Made by a program: the position numbers and the translations under genes. Below the pieces are notes generated by a model. That model was not told the DNA's origin and searched no databases. It worked only from the letters and a program-made list of their open reading frames with translations. A DNA stretch of 64,000 nucleotides from Chitinophagales bacterium (GTDB lineage: Bacteria > Bacteroidota > Bacteroidia > Chitinophagales > Chitinophagaceae): the NCBI GenBank assembly GCA_030832085.1, contig JAURJU010000050.1, positions 124,001 through 188,000 on the forward strand. Direction: 5' to 3'. Shown in pieces: positions 46,627-57,067 of this stretch. How positions within the stretch are numbered: position 1 is the stretch's first letter; each line of letters opens with the position of its first letter.

Positions 46627-48954
46627 ATGTGGCAGGCATTGGGAAAGGCGGTTCTTCGATTTCGCATACCATTGATGATTGCATTGGTGTTGCTTACCGC
46701 CTTCATGGGTTACCATGCAAGCAAGGTACAGATGAGCTACGACTTTTCAAGAGCCATTCCAACAGATCATCCAAAGTACAAGGCATATCTTGAATTTAAA
46801 AAAACATTCGGTGAAGACGGCAACCTGTTGACCATCGGATTCACTACGAAAGATTTTTTCAACATCAATAACTTCAATGCTGTCACCGCGTTTCAAGAGC
46901 GGTTGAAAAAAATTGATGGCGTCGAGGATATCCTCAGTGTGAATGGGGCAATAACGCTGAAAAAAAATGATAGTACTGGCAAGCTGGATGCCATCAAGAT
47001 ATTTCCTACCCCTGTTGCCAGCCAACCAATGCTGGACAGCCTCAAAAATATTTTCTATACCCTTCCGTTTTACAGGGGACTGCTGTACAATCCCAACACC
47101 AATGCCTATTTGCTCGGATTAAGGATCAACAGAGAAGTGTTGGGTTCAAAAGAAAGGGAAAGGGTCATTGGTGCAATCGAAAAAGAGTCGGCGGCCTTTG
47201 CTGAATCAACCCATTTTGACCTTCACCTGAGTGGGCTACCCCTGATCAGAACGAACGTTGCATTGCGCATAGCGCAGGAAATGCAGTGGTTCCTGATTGG
47301 ATCAATTCTACTTTCTGCCTTGATTCTATTCATCTTCTTCAGGTCATTGAGTACCACGTTCCTTTCCCTTGCCGTGGTAATGATTGGAGTGGTATACAGC
47401 CTGGCCACCATTCACATGCTCGGATTCAGGATCACCCTGCTCAATGCATTGATTCCTCCATTGGTAGTGGTCATCGGCATTCCCAACTGCATCTATTTCT
47501 TGAACAAGTACCATACCGCATTCATGAAAACGGGTGACAAGAAAAAGGCCATTGTGGAAATGATTGGCAAGATGGGTATTGTCACCTTGTTCTGCAACAT
47601 CAGTGCAGCGCTGGGCTTTGCTGTTTTTGCACTTACCAAAAGCATTATCCTAAAAGAATTCGGAATCGTTGCGGGCATCAACATCATGGGATTGTTTTTC
47701 ATATCACTTGTCCTGATTCCCATCGCGCTGTATTATATGGCAGCACCCAAGAAAAAACACACACTATACCTTGAAAACAAATGGCTGCAAACATTGCTCA
47801 CCAAAATCGAGCAATGGGTATTCTCCAATCAACGTACAGTTTACCTGGCTACAGCAATTGCGTTGGTATTTTCTGTGGTGGGCATTTCCAAATTGAAAAC
47901 CCAATCCTTTATTGTTGATGACCTTCCAAAAAAAGACAAAATATTTACCGATCTGCGGTTTTTTGAATCCAATTTCAAAGGTATCCTGCCGTTGGAAATT
48001 CTTGTAGACACCAAAAAAAAGAATGGCATTGCAGGCGCCAGGGCACTTTCCGTTTACGAAAAGGTTTCCTCTTTCAGTTCCTATATGGAAACCTATCCTG
48101 AATTGGCAAGGCCGCTTTCCTTGGCGGAAGGTTTGAAGTTTGCACGCCAAGGATTCTATGACGGAGACAGCAACAACTATTCCATGCCCAATGCTTTTGA
48201 TGGTGCATTCCTGGCGGACTATCTAAAGCCAGGAAAAGGAAAGACCACCAACCAGGGATCGCTTGAAAAGTTGATGTCCTCTTTCATTGACAGCAACAAA
48301 CAAATCACCCGCATCAGTGTAAACATGGCCGATGTGGGCAGCATGCGCATGCCCGTTTTGATTGATAGCCTGGAGGCCCATATCCCTGAATATTTTGACA
48401 CCAGCAAGGTCTCCGTAAGGTTGACAGGATCCAGCATCACTTTTCTTGAGGGAAGCAGGTTTATCATCAAGGGGCTGAAGGAAAGTATTTTTTGGGCCTT
48501 TCTTTTCATTTCCCTTTGCATGCTTTATCTCTTCAGGTCATTCCGTATCCTTTTGTGCTCCCTGATACCAAACCTGATTCCACTGGTAATGACAGCCGGA
48601 CTGATGGGCTGGATGGGGATTGCCATAAAACCCTCTACCGTATTGGTTTTCAGTGTAGCATTGGGAATTGCCATAGACATCACCATTCGATTTCTCGTCA
48701 ATTACAAACAAGAGCTTCCTCATTTCAATGGCCAGGTACATGAAACGGTGGTGCAAACCATTCGGGAGACGGGTATCAGTATTGTCTATACCTCATTGGT
48801 GCTGATTGCAGGATTCGTGATTTTTGTCTTTAGCGGATTCGGAAGCACGCAGGCATTGGGTTGGCTTACCTCCTTTACCTTGCTTGTAGCAACCTTGACC
48901 AATCTTATCCTGCTGCCTGCACTTTTGCTGTTGGCAGCAAAAAAAAGAAAGTAG
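46627..48954 (+). CDS. MMPL/RND-family transporter
   Basis: 775 aa; two 6-TM halves with large extracytoplasmic loops; duplicated TM region. Confidence 0.85.
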   Translation: MWQALGKAVLRFRIPLMIALVLLTAFMGYHASKVQMSYDFSRAIPTDHPKYKAYLEFKKTFGEDGNLLTIGFTTKDFFNINNFNAVTAFQERLKKIDGVEDILSVNGAITLKKNDSTGKLDAIKIFPTPVASQPMLDSLKNIFYTLPFYRGLLYNPNTNAYLLGLRINREVLGSKERERVIGAIEKESAAFAESTHFDLHLSGLPLIRTNVALRIAQEMQWFLIGSILLSALILFIFFRSLSTTFLSLAVVMIGVVYSLATIHMLGFRITLLNALIPPLVVVIGIPNCIYFLNKYHTAFMKTGDKKKAIVEMIGKMGIVTLFCNISAALGFAVFALTKSIILKEFGIVAGINIMGLFFISLVLIPIALYYMAAPKKKHTLYLENKWLQTLLTKIEQWVFSNQRTVYLATAIALVFSVVGISKLKTQSFIVDDLPKKDKIFTDLRFFESNFKGILPLEILVDTKKKNGIAGARALSVYEKVSSFSSYMETYPELARPLSLAEGLKFARQGFYDGDSNNYSMPNAFDGAFLADYLKPGKGKTTNQGSLEKLMSSFIDSNKQITRISVNMADVGSMRMPVLIDSLEAHIPEYFDTSKVSVRLTGSSITFLEGSRFIIKGLKESIFWAFLFISLCMLYLFRSFRILLCSLIPNLIPLVMTAGLMGWMGIAIKPSTVLVFSVALGIAIDITIRFLVNYKQELPHFNGQVHETVVQTIRETGISIVYTSLVLIAGFVIFVFSGFGSTQALGWLTSFTLLVATLTNLILLPALLLLAAKKRK

Positions 48955-48992
48955 CAAGCAGGTTGGTTTGCCTGTGTGAAAAGGCATGAAAT

Positions 48993-50132
48993 TTATTTCA
49001 ATACTGAAGCAAGCTTGGCTTGAAGCGCTTCCCCTCTCAGCCCTTTGGCAATTATTTTACCATTGGGATCAACAAGCACATTGAAGGGGATTCCCTCAAT
49101 CTGATAAAGGGGCACTACTGCACTCTCCCATTGCTTCAAATCGCTGACATGCGGCCAATCCAGCATATCATCCTTTATCGCCTTTAGCCAGTCATCCTTG
49201 TCCTTGTCCAAGGACACGCCGAGCACCGTAAAGTTCTTGCCTTTAAATTGTTGATAGGCAGCCACAACATTGGGATTTTCCATGCGGCAAGGCTTGCACC
49301 AGCTGGCCCAAAAATCCACCAAAACATATTTCCCCTTCAACGATGCCAGCGAAATCAGCTTTCCGTCAACTCCAGGCAATTCAAAAGACGGAGCTTCCAT
49401 GCCCACCAGATCTACCTCCTTTTGGGGTGCAGTTTCTTTGTTAAAATCTCCAGCCAGTTTTTTGATTTTGGAGGATGATGGAAATCGCTTTGCCAAACTG
49501 CTGATTGCAGGCTTAATTTGTTCTGGCGCTACTAGATTTCTTGACATCCCTAACGCGTAAATAGCGACTACAGGGGTTTGGGTACTGTCGGCATACGACA
49601 ACAAATATGATCCTGCAGCAGTAACTTTATTGCGAAAACTGGTTTCAAGCACTACCCTGCTGCTGTCCATTGCTTCACCCTTTGCAACAATTGCATTTCG
49701 AATGGAATCAATTTCCTGCAGGCGTGCATTGAATCCCGTCAACAGCGATTTAAAGGAATTGCTTCCATCAGAATTTGTTGAAAAAACATCCGGATTGCCA
49801 AGGTCGGCCTCAACAGTAATTTGTCCTTTGTCTGCAATCACCAGAAAATAAGCCTGTGTTTTTTCAAACCTGACCCTGTAAAGGGCTTCAGGATCTACGT
49901 TGCCGCCTGTTACTTCAAATACAGCCTTCCCTTTTTCGGCAATGGCAGTATCCATCGTAAGGGGTTCTCCCTCCAACTCAATCAAATCAAGGTATACAGC
50001 CTGTTTCTCTGTATTGTTCTGAACATTGAACTTGAAGGTGACATTTTTTTCTGTGCGCTTGCAGGAAAAGGCAATTGCGGTAACGAGCAAAGCACCTGCC
50101 ATCAATACATTTTTCATCTTAATGTTTTTCAT
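48993..50132 (-). CDS. TlpA/ResA-like thioredoxin-fold protein with N-terminal DUF4369-like domain
   Basis: 379 aa; VDFWASWCKPCRMENP active site; lipoprotein-like N-terminus. Confidence 0.88.
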   Translation of the reverse strand: MKNIKMKNVLMAGALLVTAIAFSCKRTEKNVTFKFNVQNNTEKQAVYLDLIELEGEPLTMDTAIAEKGKAVFEVTGGNVDPEALYRVRFEKTQAYFLVIADKGQITVEADLGNPDVFSTNSDGSNSFKSLLTGFNARLQEIDSIRNAIVAKGEAMDSSRVVLETSFRNKVTAAGSYLLSYADSTQTPVVAIYALGMSRNLVAPEQIKPAISSLAKRFPSSSKIKKLAGDFNKETAPQKEVDLVGMEAPSFELPGVDGKLISLASLKGKYVLVDFWASWCKPCRMENPNVVAAYQQFKGKNFTVLGVSLDKDKDDWLKAIKDDMLDWPHVSDLKQWESAVVPLYQIEGIPFNVLVDPNGKIIAKGLRGEALQAKLASVLK

Positions 50133-51579
50133 TTAAAAATTTGTCCAATAAGGAAGTGGTGGCCTTGGGGTCGGCCTTTCCTCTTGATATTTTTTTCACT
50201 TCCCCAACAAACAAACCCATCAACCCTTTTTTCCCTTTTTTGTATTCGCTAACCTTCTCGGGCATCGATACCAATACCTGTTTTACCCATGATGCAATTT
50301 CATCATTCCCCGCATCCTGAAGCAAGTTCAGTGTTGTTGCCAACGCAATGGGGTCTGCACCATTGTCTTCCAACATCAATGGTAAAAGCCTTTGTGCAGC
50401 AACAGAGAACCCCAATTTCCCATCTGCAACAAGCGCCAATATACTGTTCCAGTGCTCTCCAGAAATTGCAACACTGCTCCAATCTGCGCCAGTTGTATTC
50501 AGGTGTGAACGTACAGGGCCGATTAAAAAATTGGCCAGGTTTTTTTTGTGTTTTGTATTGGCTGCAATGCGGTCAAACAAATCACTGAGTTCTTTCTCCT
50601 CAGTCAATTGCTCTGCGTCATATGCAGAAAGACCAAATTCATCTACATATTGAAGGGCACGCTGGCTCGGCATGGTTGGAAGTGATGCCCTGATGTTGTT
50701 GATAAAATCATCCGTAAATGCAAAGGGTGCAAGATCAGGTTCAGGAAAATAGCGGTAATCTTCTGCGTCTTCCTTTGTCCTGATGGAGAAAGTGATTCCT
50801 GCCGCTGCATCATAGCTCCTGGTTTCTTGGACAATTGTCTCCCCGTTTTCACACAAGATGGACAAGCGTTCAATTTCGATTTCAATGGCATGCCTGAGGT
50901 GCCTGATGGAGTTGAGGTTTTTCACTTCCACCCTTGTTCCCAAAGCCTTGCTGCCCCTTGGCCTTACCGAAATGTTTGCATCACAACGCAAGCTTCCTTC
51001 TTCCATGTTCCCATCGCAAATGCCAATCCAGCGCACCAGTTTCCTGATCTGGCTCAAATAAGCAGAGGCCTCTTCTGCACTGTGCAAAACAGGATCAGTC
51101 ACAATTTCAATAAGGGGTACCCCTGCTCTGTTGTAATCCAACATTGTCAGGCTTTCATGCTGATCGTGAATGCTTTTACCAGCATCCTCTTCCATGTGGA
51201 TGCGCGTAAGTTGAATGTCTCGGGCTCCAGATGATGTATGAATGGTTACGAAACCCCCACTGCAAATAGGGGTAGTATGTTGTGAAATCTGATAGCCTTT
51301 GGGCAGATCAGGATAGAAATAATTTTTTCGGGCAAAGTAATTGTTCTTTTCAATGGTTGAATGGCATATCAACCCCATCCTGATGGCATAATCCACTGCC
51401 GTCTTGTTCATTCTTGGCAGGGTGCCCGGATGGCCAAGTGTTATGGCGCTTACATGGGTATTGGGATCGGCACCAAACGAAGCAGCATCGCCTGCAAAAA
51501 GCTTGCTCTTTGTCTGAATTTGTGCATGCACTTCAAGACCAATCACGGCTTCATATTTCGTTGTCAGGTCCTCCGGCAT
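50119..51579 (-). CDS. gatB: Asp-tRNA(Asn)/Glu-tRNA(Gln) amidotransferase subunit B
   Basis: 486 aa; YEAVIGLEVHAQIQTKSKLF; LTRIHMEEDAGKSIH; DYNRAGVPLIEIVT. Confidence 0.97.
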   Translation of the reverse strand: MPEDLTTKYEAVIGLEVHAQIQTKSKLFAGDAASFGADPNTHVSAITLGHPGTLPRMNKTAVDYAIRMGLICHSTIEKNNYFARKNYFYPDLPKGYQISQHTTPICSGGFVTIHTSSGARDIQLTRIHMEEDAGKSIHDQHESLTMLDYNRAGVPLIEIVTDPVLHSAEEASAYLSQIRKLVRWIGICDGNMEEGSLRCDANISVRPRGSKALGTRVEVKNLNSIRHLRHAIEIEIERLSILCENGETIVQETRSYDAAAGITFSIRTKEDAEDYRYFPEPDLAPFAFTDDFINNIRASLPTMPSQRALQYVDEFGLSAYDAEQLTEEKELSDLFDRIAANTKHKKNLANFLIGPVRSHLNTTGADWSSVAISGEHWNSILALVADGKLGFSVAAQRLLPLMLEDNGADPIALATTLNLLQDAGNDEIASWVKQVLVSMPEKVSEYKKGKKGLMGLFVGEVKKISRGKADPKATTSLLDKFLNEKH

Positions 51580-51624
51580 GCTATTCTGTTTGTTCGCAAA
51601 TTAGATAAAGTAAACCAGCATTGT

Positions 51625-54252
51625 TTACACGAGGGCATTCTTTATGGCAGCGATGGCTGCAGTCAAACCGCTGGTATCCTGACCTCCTGCAGAGGCCAAG
51701 GTTTTTTGACCTCCACCCCCGCCTTTGATGGGTCCGGCAACATGGGTTTTAATCAAAGCCACTGCATCAAGGCCTTTTTCAGTCACCAGTTTATCCGACA
51801 GCCCCACCGCAACGGCAGGCTTTCCGGCAATATTGGCAGCAAGTACCACAGTGGTATATGCATAGGTACCCCTCAGGTCATTGCAGAGTTTTTTTAATGA
51901 ATCCGAAGATGATGCTTCTGTAATGGCCCCAATAAAGTTAACCCCATTCACCACTTCGGCCTTTTGTACCAGGTCTGTTCTGAGGTAGGCCAGCAGCCTG
52001 CTTTCCGTTTGTTCAAGCTGCTTTTTCAACATTGAGGACTCTTCCAGGTGCTGTTCAATGGAACGAACCAATTCACGTGGATTTTTGAGCAGAGAACTGA
52101 TCTCCTTCAGAAGTGCCTGCTCTTCAAGATGTTTTTTATCTGCCGCCAACCCACAAACTGCTTCAATTCTCCTTACCCCGGCTGCAACACCGGATTCAGC
52201 AATGATCATGCAGTGACCCAGCTCACCCGTATTGGACACATGCGTGCCCCCACAGAGTTCAACCGAATAATTGGGGTCAATCGTTACCACCCTTACCTTT
52301 TCGCCATATTTTTCGCCAAACAGTGCCATGGCGCCCAATTTCATTGCCTCATCCTTGTTCATCTCCCTGATAACAACCGGAATGTTTTCACGGATTTTTG
52401 TATTGACCATTGCAGCAACAACTGCCAATTCTTCATCCGTCATTTTTGAAAAATGCGAGAAATCAAACCGCATGCCACCTTCAGTTACCAGTGATCCCTT
52501 TTGTGCCACATGGGTTCCCAATGCCTTTCTCAGTGCTGCATGCAACAGGTGTGTAAGGGTATGATGGTTGGTTATTTCCTTTCTCCTTTGTTCATTGACC
52601 ATTGCAAAAACAGCCGGCGTCAGGTCTTGTGGCAATGAAGCCACGGTATGCACAATAAGGTCGTTTTCCTTTTTTGTATTCAACACTTCAATGACATGGT
52701 CACCCATGGTGATGCTGCCTGTATCGCCCACCTGTCCGCCACTCTCAGCATAAAAAGGGGTCTGCTCCAATACCAACTGGAAACTGGATTGTCCCTTTGC
52801 GGAAACCTTTCTGTAGCGCAGGAGGTTCGTACTGCAAGACAGTTCGCCATATCCCACAAAAGGCTGTGATGAGATCCCTTGGCTGGAGACTTCAACCCAA
52901 TCCTCGACATCAGAAGCGGTTGCTGCACGGCTCCTGTTTTTTTGTACCTGCATCTCACGCTCAAAACCTTCCTCATCCACTTTTATTCCCTGTTCCAATG
53001 CAATCAACCGGGTAAGGTCAATGGGAAAGCCATACGTGTCATACAACTCAAAAGCCGCAGCCCCTTCAATGCTCCCTGTATCTTTGGCCACTTCAAGAAT
53101 ATCATCCATTTTTTTCAAACCCTTGCCAAGGGTACGCAGGAATGTTTCCTCTTCTTCTTTCACCACTTTTGAAATAAAATCCAGTTGCGCAGCCAGTTCT
53201 GGAAACACATCCTTGAACTGCTCAGCCAATCCCGGCAACAACTTGTGCAACATGGGTTCCCTGACTTCCAAATAAGAATAATAGTAGCGCACTGCCCTGC
53301 GCAGGATTCTTCTGATGACATATCCTGCTCCTGTATTTGAAGGAAGTTGCCCATCAGCAATGGTGAAAGCAATGGCCCTGATATGATCGGCCAAGACCCT
53401 GAAGGCAACATCTTGCTTAGCATCACCTGCTGTATATTTTTTTCCTGCGATGCGTTCTGCAGTTTGGATGGACCCTGAAAAAATATCTGTATCGTAATTC
53501 GAAGACTTTCCCTGCAATACCCTGACCAGCCTTTCCAAGCCCATACCCGTATCCACATGTGTGGCAGCAAGTGGCTGAAGGCTGCCGTCTTTTAATCGGT
53601 TGTATTGGATGAATACATTGTTCCAAATTTCTATGACCTGGGGATGATCCTTGTTGACCAGCAAATGTCCGGGAACAGCGGCCCTTTCTTCTGCTGATCT
53701 GCAGTCCACATGGATTTCACTGCATGGGCCACAGGGACCGGTGTCCCCCATTTCCCAAAAATTATCTTTCTTGTTGCCCAGCACAATATGATCGGGTGGA
53801 AGCAATTCCTGCCAAATGCCCAGTGCAATGGTCGATGCTGGAATATTTTCTTTGGCATCACCTTCAAAAACAGTGGCATAGAGGCGGTCCTTTTCAATGT
53901 TATACACCTCTGTCAAGAGTTCCCAACTCCATGAAATTGCCTCTTTCTTGAAGTAATCGCCGAAACTCCAATTGCCCAACATTTCAAACATGGTATGGTG
54001 GTATGTATCAACACCCACTTCCTCAAGGTCATTGTGTTTGCCGCTCACCCTCAGACACTTTTGGGTATCAACAGCCCTTTTAAAGGGCGCAGACTTGTTT
54101 CCTAGAAAATAATCCTTGAACTGGTTCATCCCCGCATTGGTGAACAAGAGTGTTGGGTCATCTTTCAACACAATGGGGGCAGAGGGAACAATCTGGTGTC
54201 CTTTCCCTTCGAAAAACTTTAAAAATCGATTTCTGATCTCCGCTGATGTCAT
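51625..54252 (-). CDS. alaS: Alanyl-tRNA synthetase
   Basis: 875 aa; FLKFFEGKGHQIVPSAPIV; LLFTNAGMNQFKDYFLG; SVELCGGTHVSNTGELG. Confidence 0.98.
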   Translation of the reverse strand: MTSAEIRNRFLKFFEGKGHQIVPSAPIVLKDDPTLLFTNAGMNQFKDYFLGNKSAPFKRAVDTQKCLRVSGKHNDLEEVGVDTYHHTMFEMLGNWSFGDYFKKEAISWSWELLTEVYNIEKDRLYATVFEGDAKENIPASTIALGIWQELLPPDHIVLGNKKDNFWEMGDTGPCGPCSEIHVDCRSAEERAAVPGHLLVNKDHPQVIEIWNNVFIQYNRLKDGSLQPLAATHVDTGMGLERLVRVLQGKSSNYDTDIFSGSIQTAERIAGKKYTAGDAKQDVAFRVLADHIRAIAFTIADGQLPSNTGAGYVIRRILRRAVRYYYSYLEVREPMLHKLLPGLAEQFKDVFPELAAQLDFISKVVKEEEETFLRTLGKGLKKMDDILEVAKDTGSIEGAAAFELYDTYGFPIDLTRLIALEQGIKVDEEGFEREMQVQKNRSRAATASDVEDWVEVSSQGISSQPFVGYGELSCSTNLLRYRKVSAKGQSSFQLVLEQTPFYAESGGQVGDTGSITMGDHVIEVLNTKKENDLIVHTVASLPQDLTPAVFAMVNEQRRKEITNHHTLTHLLHAALRKALGTHVAQKGSLVTEGGMRFDFSHFSKMTDEELAVVAAMVNTKIRENIPVVIREMNKDEAMKLGAMALFGEKYGEKVRVVTIDPNYSVELCGGTHVSNTGELGHCMIIAESGVAAGVRRIEAVCGLAADKKHLEEQALLKEISSLLKNPRELVRSIEQHLEESSMLKKQLEQTESRLLAYLRTDLVQKAEVVNGVNFIGAITEASSSDSLKKLCNDLRGTYAYTTVVLAANIAGKPAVAVGLSDKLVTEKGLDAVALIKTHVAGPIKGGGGGQKTLASAGGQDTSGLTAAIAAIKNALV

Positions 54253-54349
54253 TTCTTAAACCTTTTATAAGGATCCATCTAGGATCAATGGGTTATATTT
54301 GCAATTCGCCAGGCCAGCAAAAATACATTTTTTAAAAGATGGGCAGCGG

Positions 54350-55321
54350 ATGAAGAAGATCAAATATTATTACAATACCCACACGCTTCGGTATGAGAAG
54401 CAGGTGGTGCCCCTCAGGGTGGCACTGCTAAGGGTATTGGCCTTCATTTCCACTGCCATTGTTACTGGACTGATCATTGTTGCCATTGCATTTCGTTTTG
54501 TGGATTCCCCCAAAGAAAAACTCTTGAAAGTGCAGCTTGAGAAAGCGGAAGAAGTAAACCGGATCTATGCAACCCGCTACAATGACATAGATGAACGCCT
54601 GAAACTGCTGGAAAGAAGGGACAATGAAGTCTACCGGTCTGTATTTGAAGCTACACCAATACCCGACAGTGCCCGTGCCAAACAAATTGAATCGAAAAAA
54701 GAATTGCAGGTTGTTGCTGGAATGGAAAACAGTGAAATGGCCGAGCGTATTTTCAATAGCCTCAATACCCTTTACAACAGGCTTTCCCACCAGGAAAGCT
54801 CATACAAAGAAATTGAGCGGATGATCAAAAACAAGGAAAAGCTGTTGGCCAGTACGCCCGCCATACAACCCCTGAGCAACCGCAACCTCAACAGGTTGTC
54901 TTCTGGCTTTGGATACAGGATTGATCCGGTCTACAAGACCGTTAAGTTTCACCCCGGGCTGGATTTCAGTGCCCCACAGGGAACACCTATCTATGCAACA
55001 GCAGAGGGCGTTGTTGAAACCTCAGGTAACCTTGGCAATGGATATGGCAACCATATCGTCATCCAGCACGGATACGCCTACAGCACGCTGTACGGACACA
55101 TGTCCAGGATCAAGGCAAAAAGGGGCCAACGGGTGAAAAGAGGCGAGGTCATTGGGTATGTGGGCAGTACAGGAAAATCCACAGGGTCGCACCTTCACTA
55201 TGAGGTTTTCAAGGGCAAAAAGCGCTTAGATCCCATTTACTTCTTTTACAACGACCTAACTCCCGAGCAATACCAGCAAATCCTGAAACTCGCTGCATCC
55301 AGGAACCAGTCCTTTGACTGA
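54350..55321 (+). CDS. M23-family (LytM) metallopeptidase, membrane anchored
   Basis: MKKIKYYYNTHTLRYEKQ start, TM segment, SGFGYRIDPVYKTVKFHPGLDFSAPQGTPIYATAEGVV, GSHLHYEVF; TATATTTG -7-like element at 54294 excludes the longer called start. Confidence 0.9.
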   Translation: MKKIKYYYNTHTLRYEKQVVPLRVALLRVLAFISTAIVTGLIIVAIAFRFVDSPKEKLLKVQLEKAEEVNRIYATRYNDIDERLKLLERRDNEVYRSVFEATPIPDSARAKQIESKKELQVVAGMENSEMAERIFNSLNTLYNRLSHQESSYKEIERMIKNKEKLLASTPAIQPLSNRNLNRLSSGFGYRIDPVYKTVKFHPGLDFSAPQGTPIYATAEGVVETSGNLGNGYGNHIVIQHGYAYSTLYGHMSRIKAKRGQRVKRGEVIGYVGSTGKSTGSHLHYEVFKGKKRLDPIYFFYNDLTPEQYQQILKLAASRNQSFD

Positions 55322-55379
55322 TCAGTTTTGTGTATAACTCGATGATAACCGGGAAAAATTAGTTCCTAATTTTGTTGTG

Positions 55380-55973
55380 ATGCTCCAACAGTTAGACCTT
55401 TTTGGCGGTGAACCCACGAAAGTGACAGGCAAGCCTGCCGAACCCAAAAAAAAATCCTACAAGATTGCACCCCCAACGCAGTTGGTGGAAGATTTCCCTG
55501 TTGATGAACCAGCGGAAGATTCAACAAGCGCCACTCAACTTTCTGACAAACCCATACCAGTGGTTGGAGAAAAAAAGGCGAAAAGGGGAAGACCTGCATC
55601 CGTCAGGGCAACAACGGATATCGCAATGCTGGACGTTCCAGAGGACAGCGTCCTTTACAGCAAGCAATATTATCCCATTGGAGATGTAGCAGCCATGTTC
55701 AGGGTAAATATCTCCCTTATTCGCTTTTGGGAAAATGAATTTGACATCCTCAAACCAAGAAAAAACAAAAAAGGAGACCGGTTTTTCAGACCGGAGGATG
55801 TGAAAAACCTCAAACTGATTTATTTTCTGCTGAAAGAAAAGAAATATACAATCAGCGGTGCAAAAAGCTTTATCAAAAGTGGCAAAAAAGTAAATGAGCG
55901 ATTTGAAGCCATCGAAAGCCTTAAAAACATTCGCGCCATGTTGGTGGAGCTGAGGGCTGGTCTATCTCAATAG
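55380..55973 (+). CDS. MerR-family transcriptional regulator with N-terminal extension
   Basis: YPIGDVAAMFRVNISLIRFWENEFDILKPRKNKKGDRFFRPEDVKNLKLIYFLLKEKKYTISGAK; KAKRGRPAS AT-hook-like segment. Confidence 0.88.
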   Translation: MLQQLDLFGGEPTKVTGKPAEPKKKSYKIAPPTQLVEDFPVDEPAEDSTSATQLSDKPIPVVGEKKAKRGRPASVRATTDIAMLDVPEDSVLYSKQYYPIGDVAAMFRVNISLIRFWENEFDILKPRKNKKGDRFFRPEDVKNLKLIYFLLKEKKYTISGAKSFIKSGKKVNERFEAIESLKNIRAMLVELRAGLSQ

Positions 55974-55980
55974 ATTTTCA

Positions 55981-57048
55981 TTATTTTTTATCTTTCCCTG
56001 CAACAGCAATTCCATGTGATTCCAACAATTGCAGGACATCGAAATTGACTTTTTGCTTTAATGCGTTGAACGCCGCAATGGTGATCATCCCTGTATAATA
56101 TTCAATGGAAACAACATAGGCATCCATCCTGATATCGCTCAACAGGATGGTCTTTTCTTCCAAGCCGGGATACGACAATGTTGATTCCATTTCCTTCAAG
56201 ACCAACTTCAACTGGTCTACTGTTGAACGAGGGTGCAGTTCCAATACCAGCTCAACGCGGCGTTTGTTGCGGAGTGAAAGATTGTCTACAATGCTGTCTA
56301 CCATCTGCTTGTTGGGAATGGTTACATAGGTGCGATCTGTTGTCCTGATCCTGGTACTGCGCAACCCAATCTTCTCAACGGTCCCATTGATCTGTTGCAC
56401 CTTCAAAAGGTCTCCAACTGTAAAAGGCCTGTCAAAAAATATAATGAAAGAGGCAATCAGGTTCTCAATGCTTTCTTTCGCAGCAAGTGCAATGGCTGCA
56501 CCAACCAGACTCAAGCCTGCCAGCAATTTTGTAATGTCCTGGTTGAACACATAGCGTATCATGACCAAAACGCAAATGATGATGAGTATGACCTTAAGGA
56601 ATTCCCGGAAAAAAATAATCAGCTGATCATCACTGTAATCTTCCGTAGTCTTTGCCTTTTTCTCCATCACGATGGCGAGGTAATCCGTGACCCTTAAAAG
56701 CGTATGGAAAAAGAAGTAAATGAGCACGCCTGAAGCTGCCCGGTCCAACAATACATCAGACTTGATTTTCATGATCTTGAACATGAGTTCCCTTGGAAAT
56801 TCAAGGCTATTGATGGCCAGATAGGAAGCGAGGAAAAAGATGAAATTTTCAAGTGGGGCAAGCACCAGGTCAAAGAATTCCTTTTCATTGATTTTGCGAC
56901 CCATTTTTCGGAAGAGGTAAAAAATCAAGCGGGTGATTTTTTTACTGGCGACCTTCCTCAGGATGAGCACCAAAAGGATGAAGCCTGCCACAATAAGGTA
57001 GTCTTTCAGCGTGTTGTCAAGAATGGTCCTGTTCAAGGTGTCCAGCAT
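55981..57048 (-). CDS. MscS-type mechanosensitive ion channel
   Basis: 355 aa; TM helices then LLAGLSLVGAAIALAAKESIENLIASFIIFFDRPFTVGDLLKV. Confidence 0.9.
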   Translation of the reverse strand: MLDTLNRTILDNTLKDYLIVAGFILLVLILRKVASKKITRLIFYLFRKMGRKINEKEFFDLVLAPLENFIFFLASYLAINSLEFPRELMFKIMKIKSDVLLDRAASGVLIYFFFHTLLRVTDYLAIVMEKKAKTTEDYSDDQLIIFFREFLKVILIIICVLVMIRYVFNQDITKLLAGLSLVGAAIALAAKESIENLIASFIIFFDRPFTVGDLLKVQQINGTVEKIGLRSTRIRTTDRTYVTIPNKQMVDSIVDNLSLRNKRRVELVLELHPRSTVDQLKLVLKEMESTLSYPGLEEKTILLSDIRMDAYVVSIEYYTGMITIAAFNALKQKVNFDVLQLLESHGIAVAGKDKK

Positions 57049-57067
57049 CTTTTGAAGGGTTTTTATT

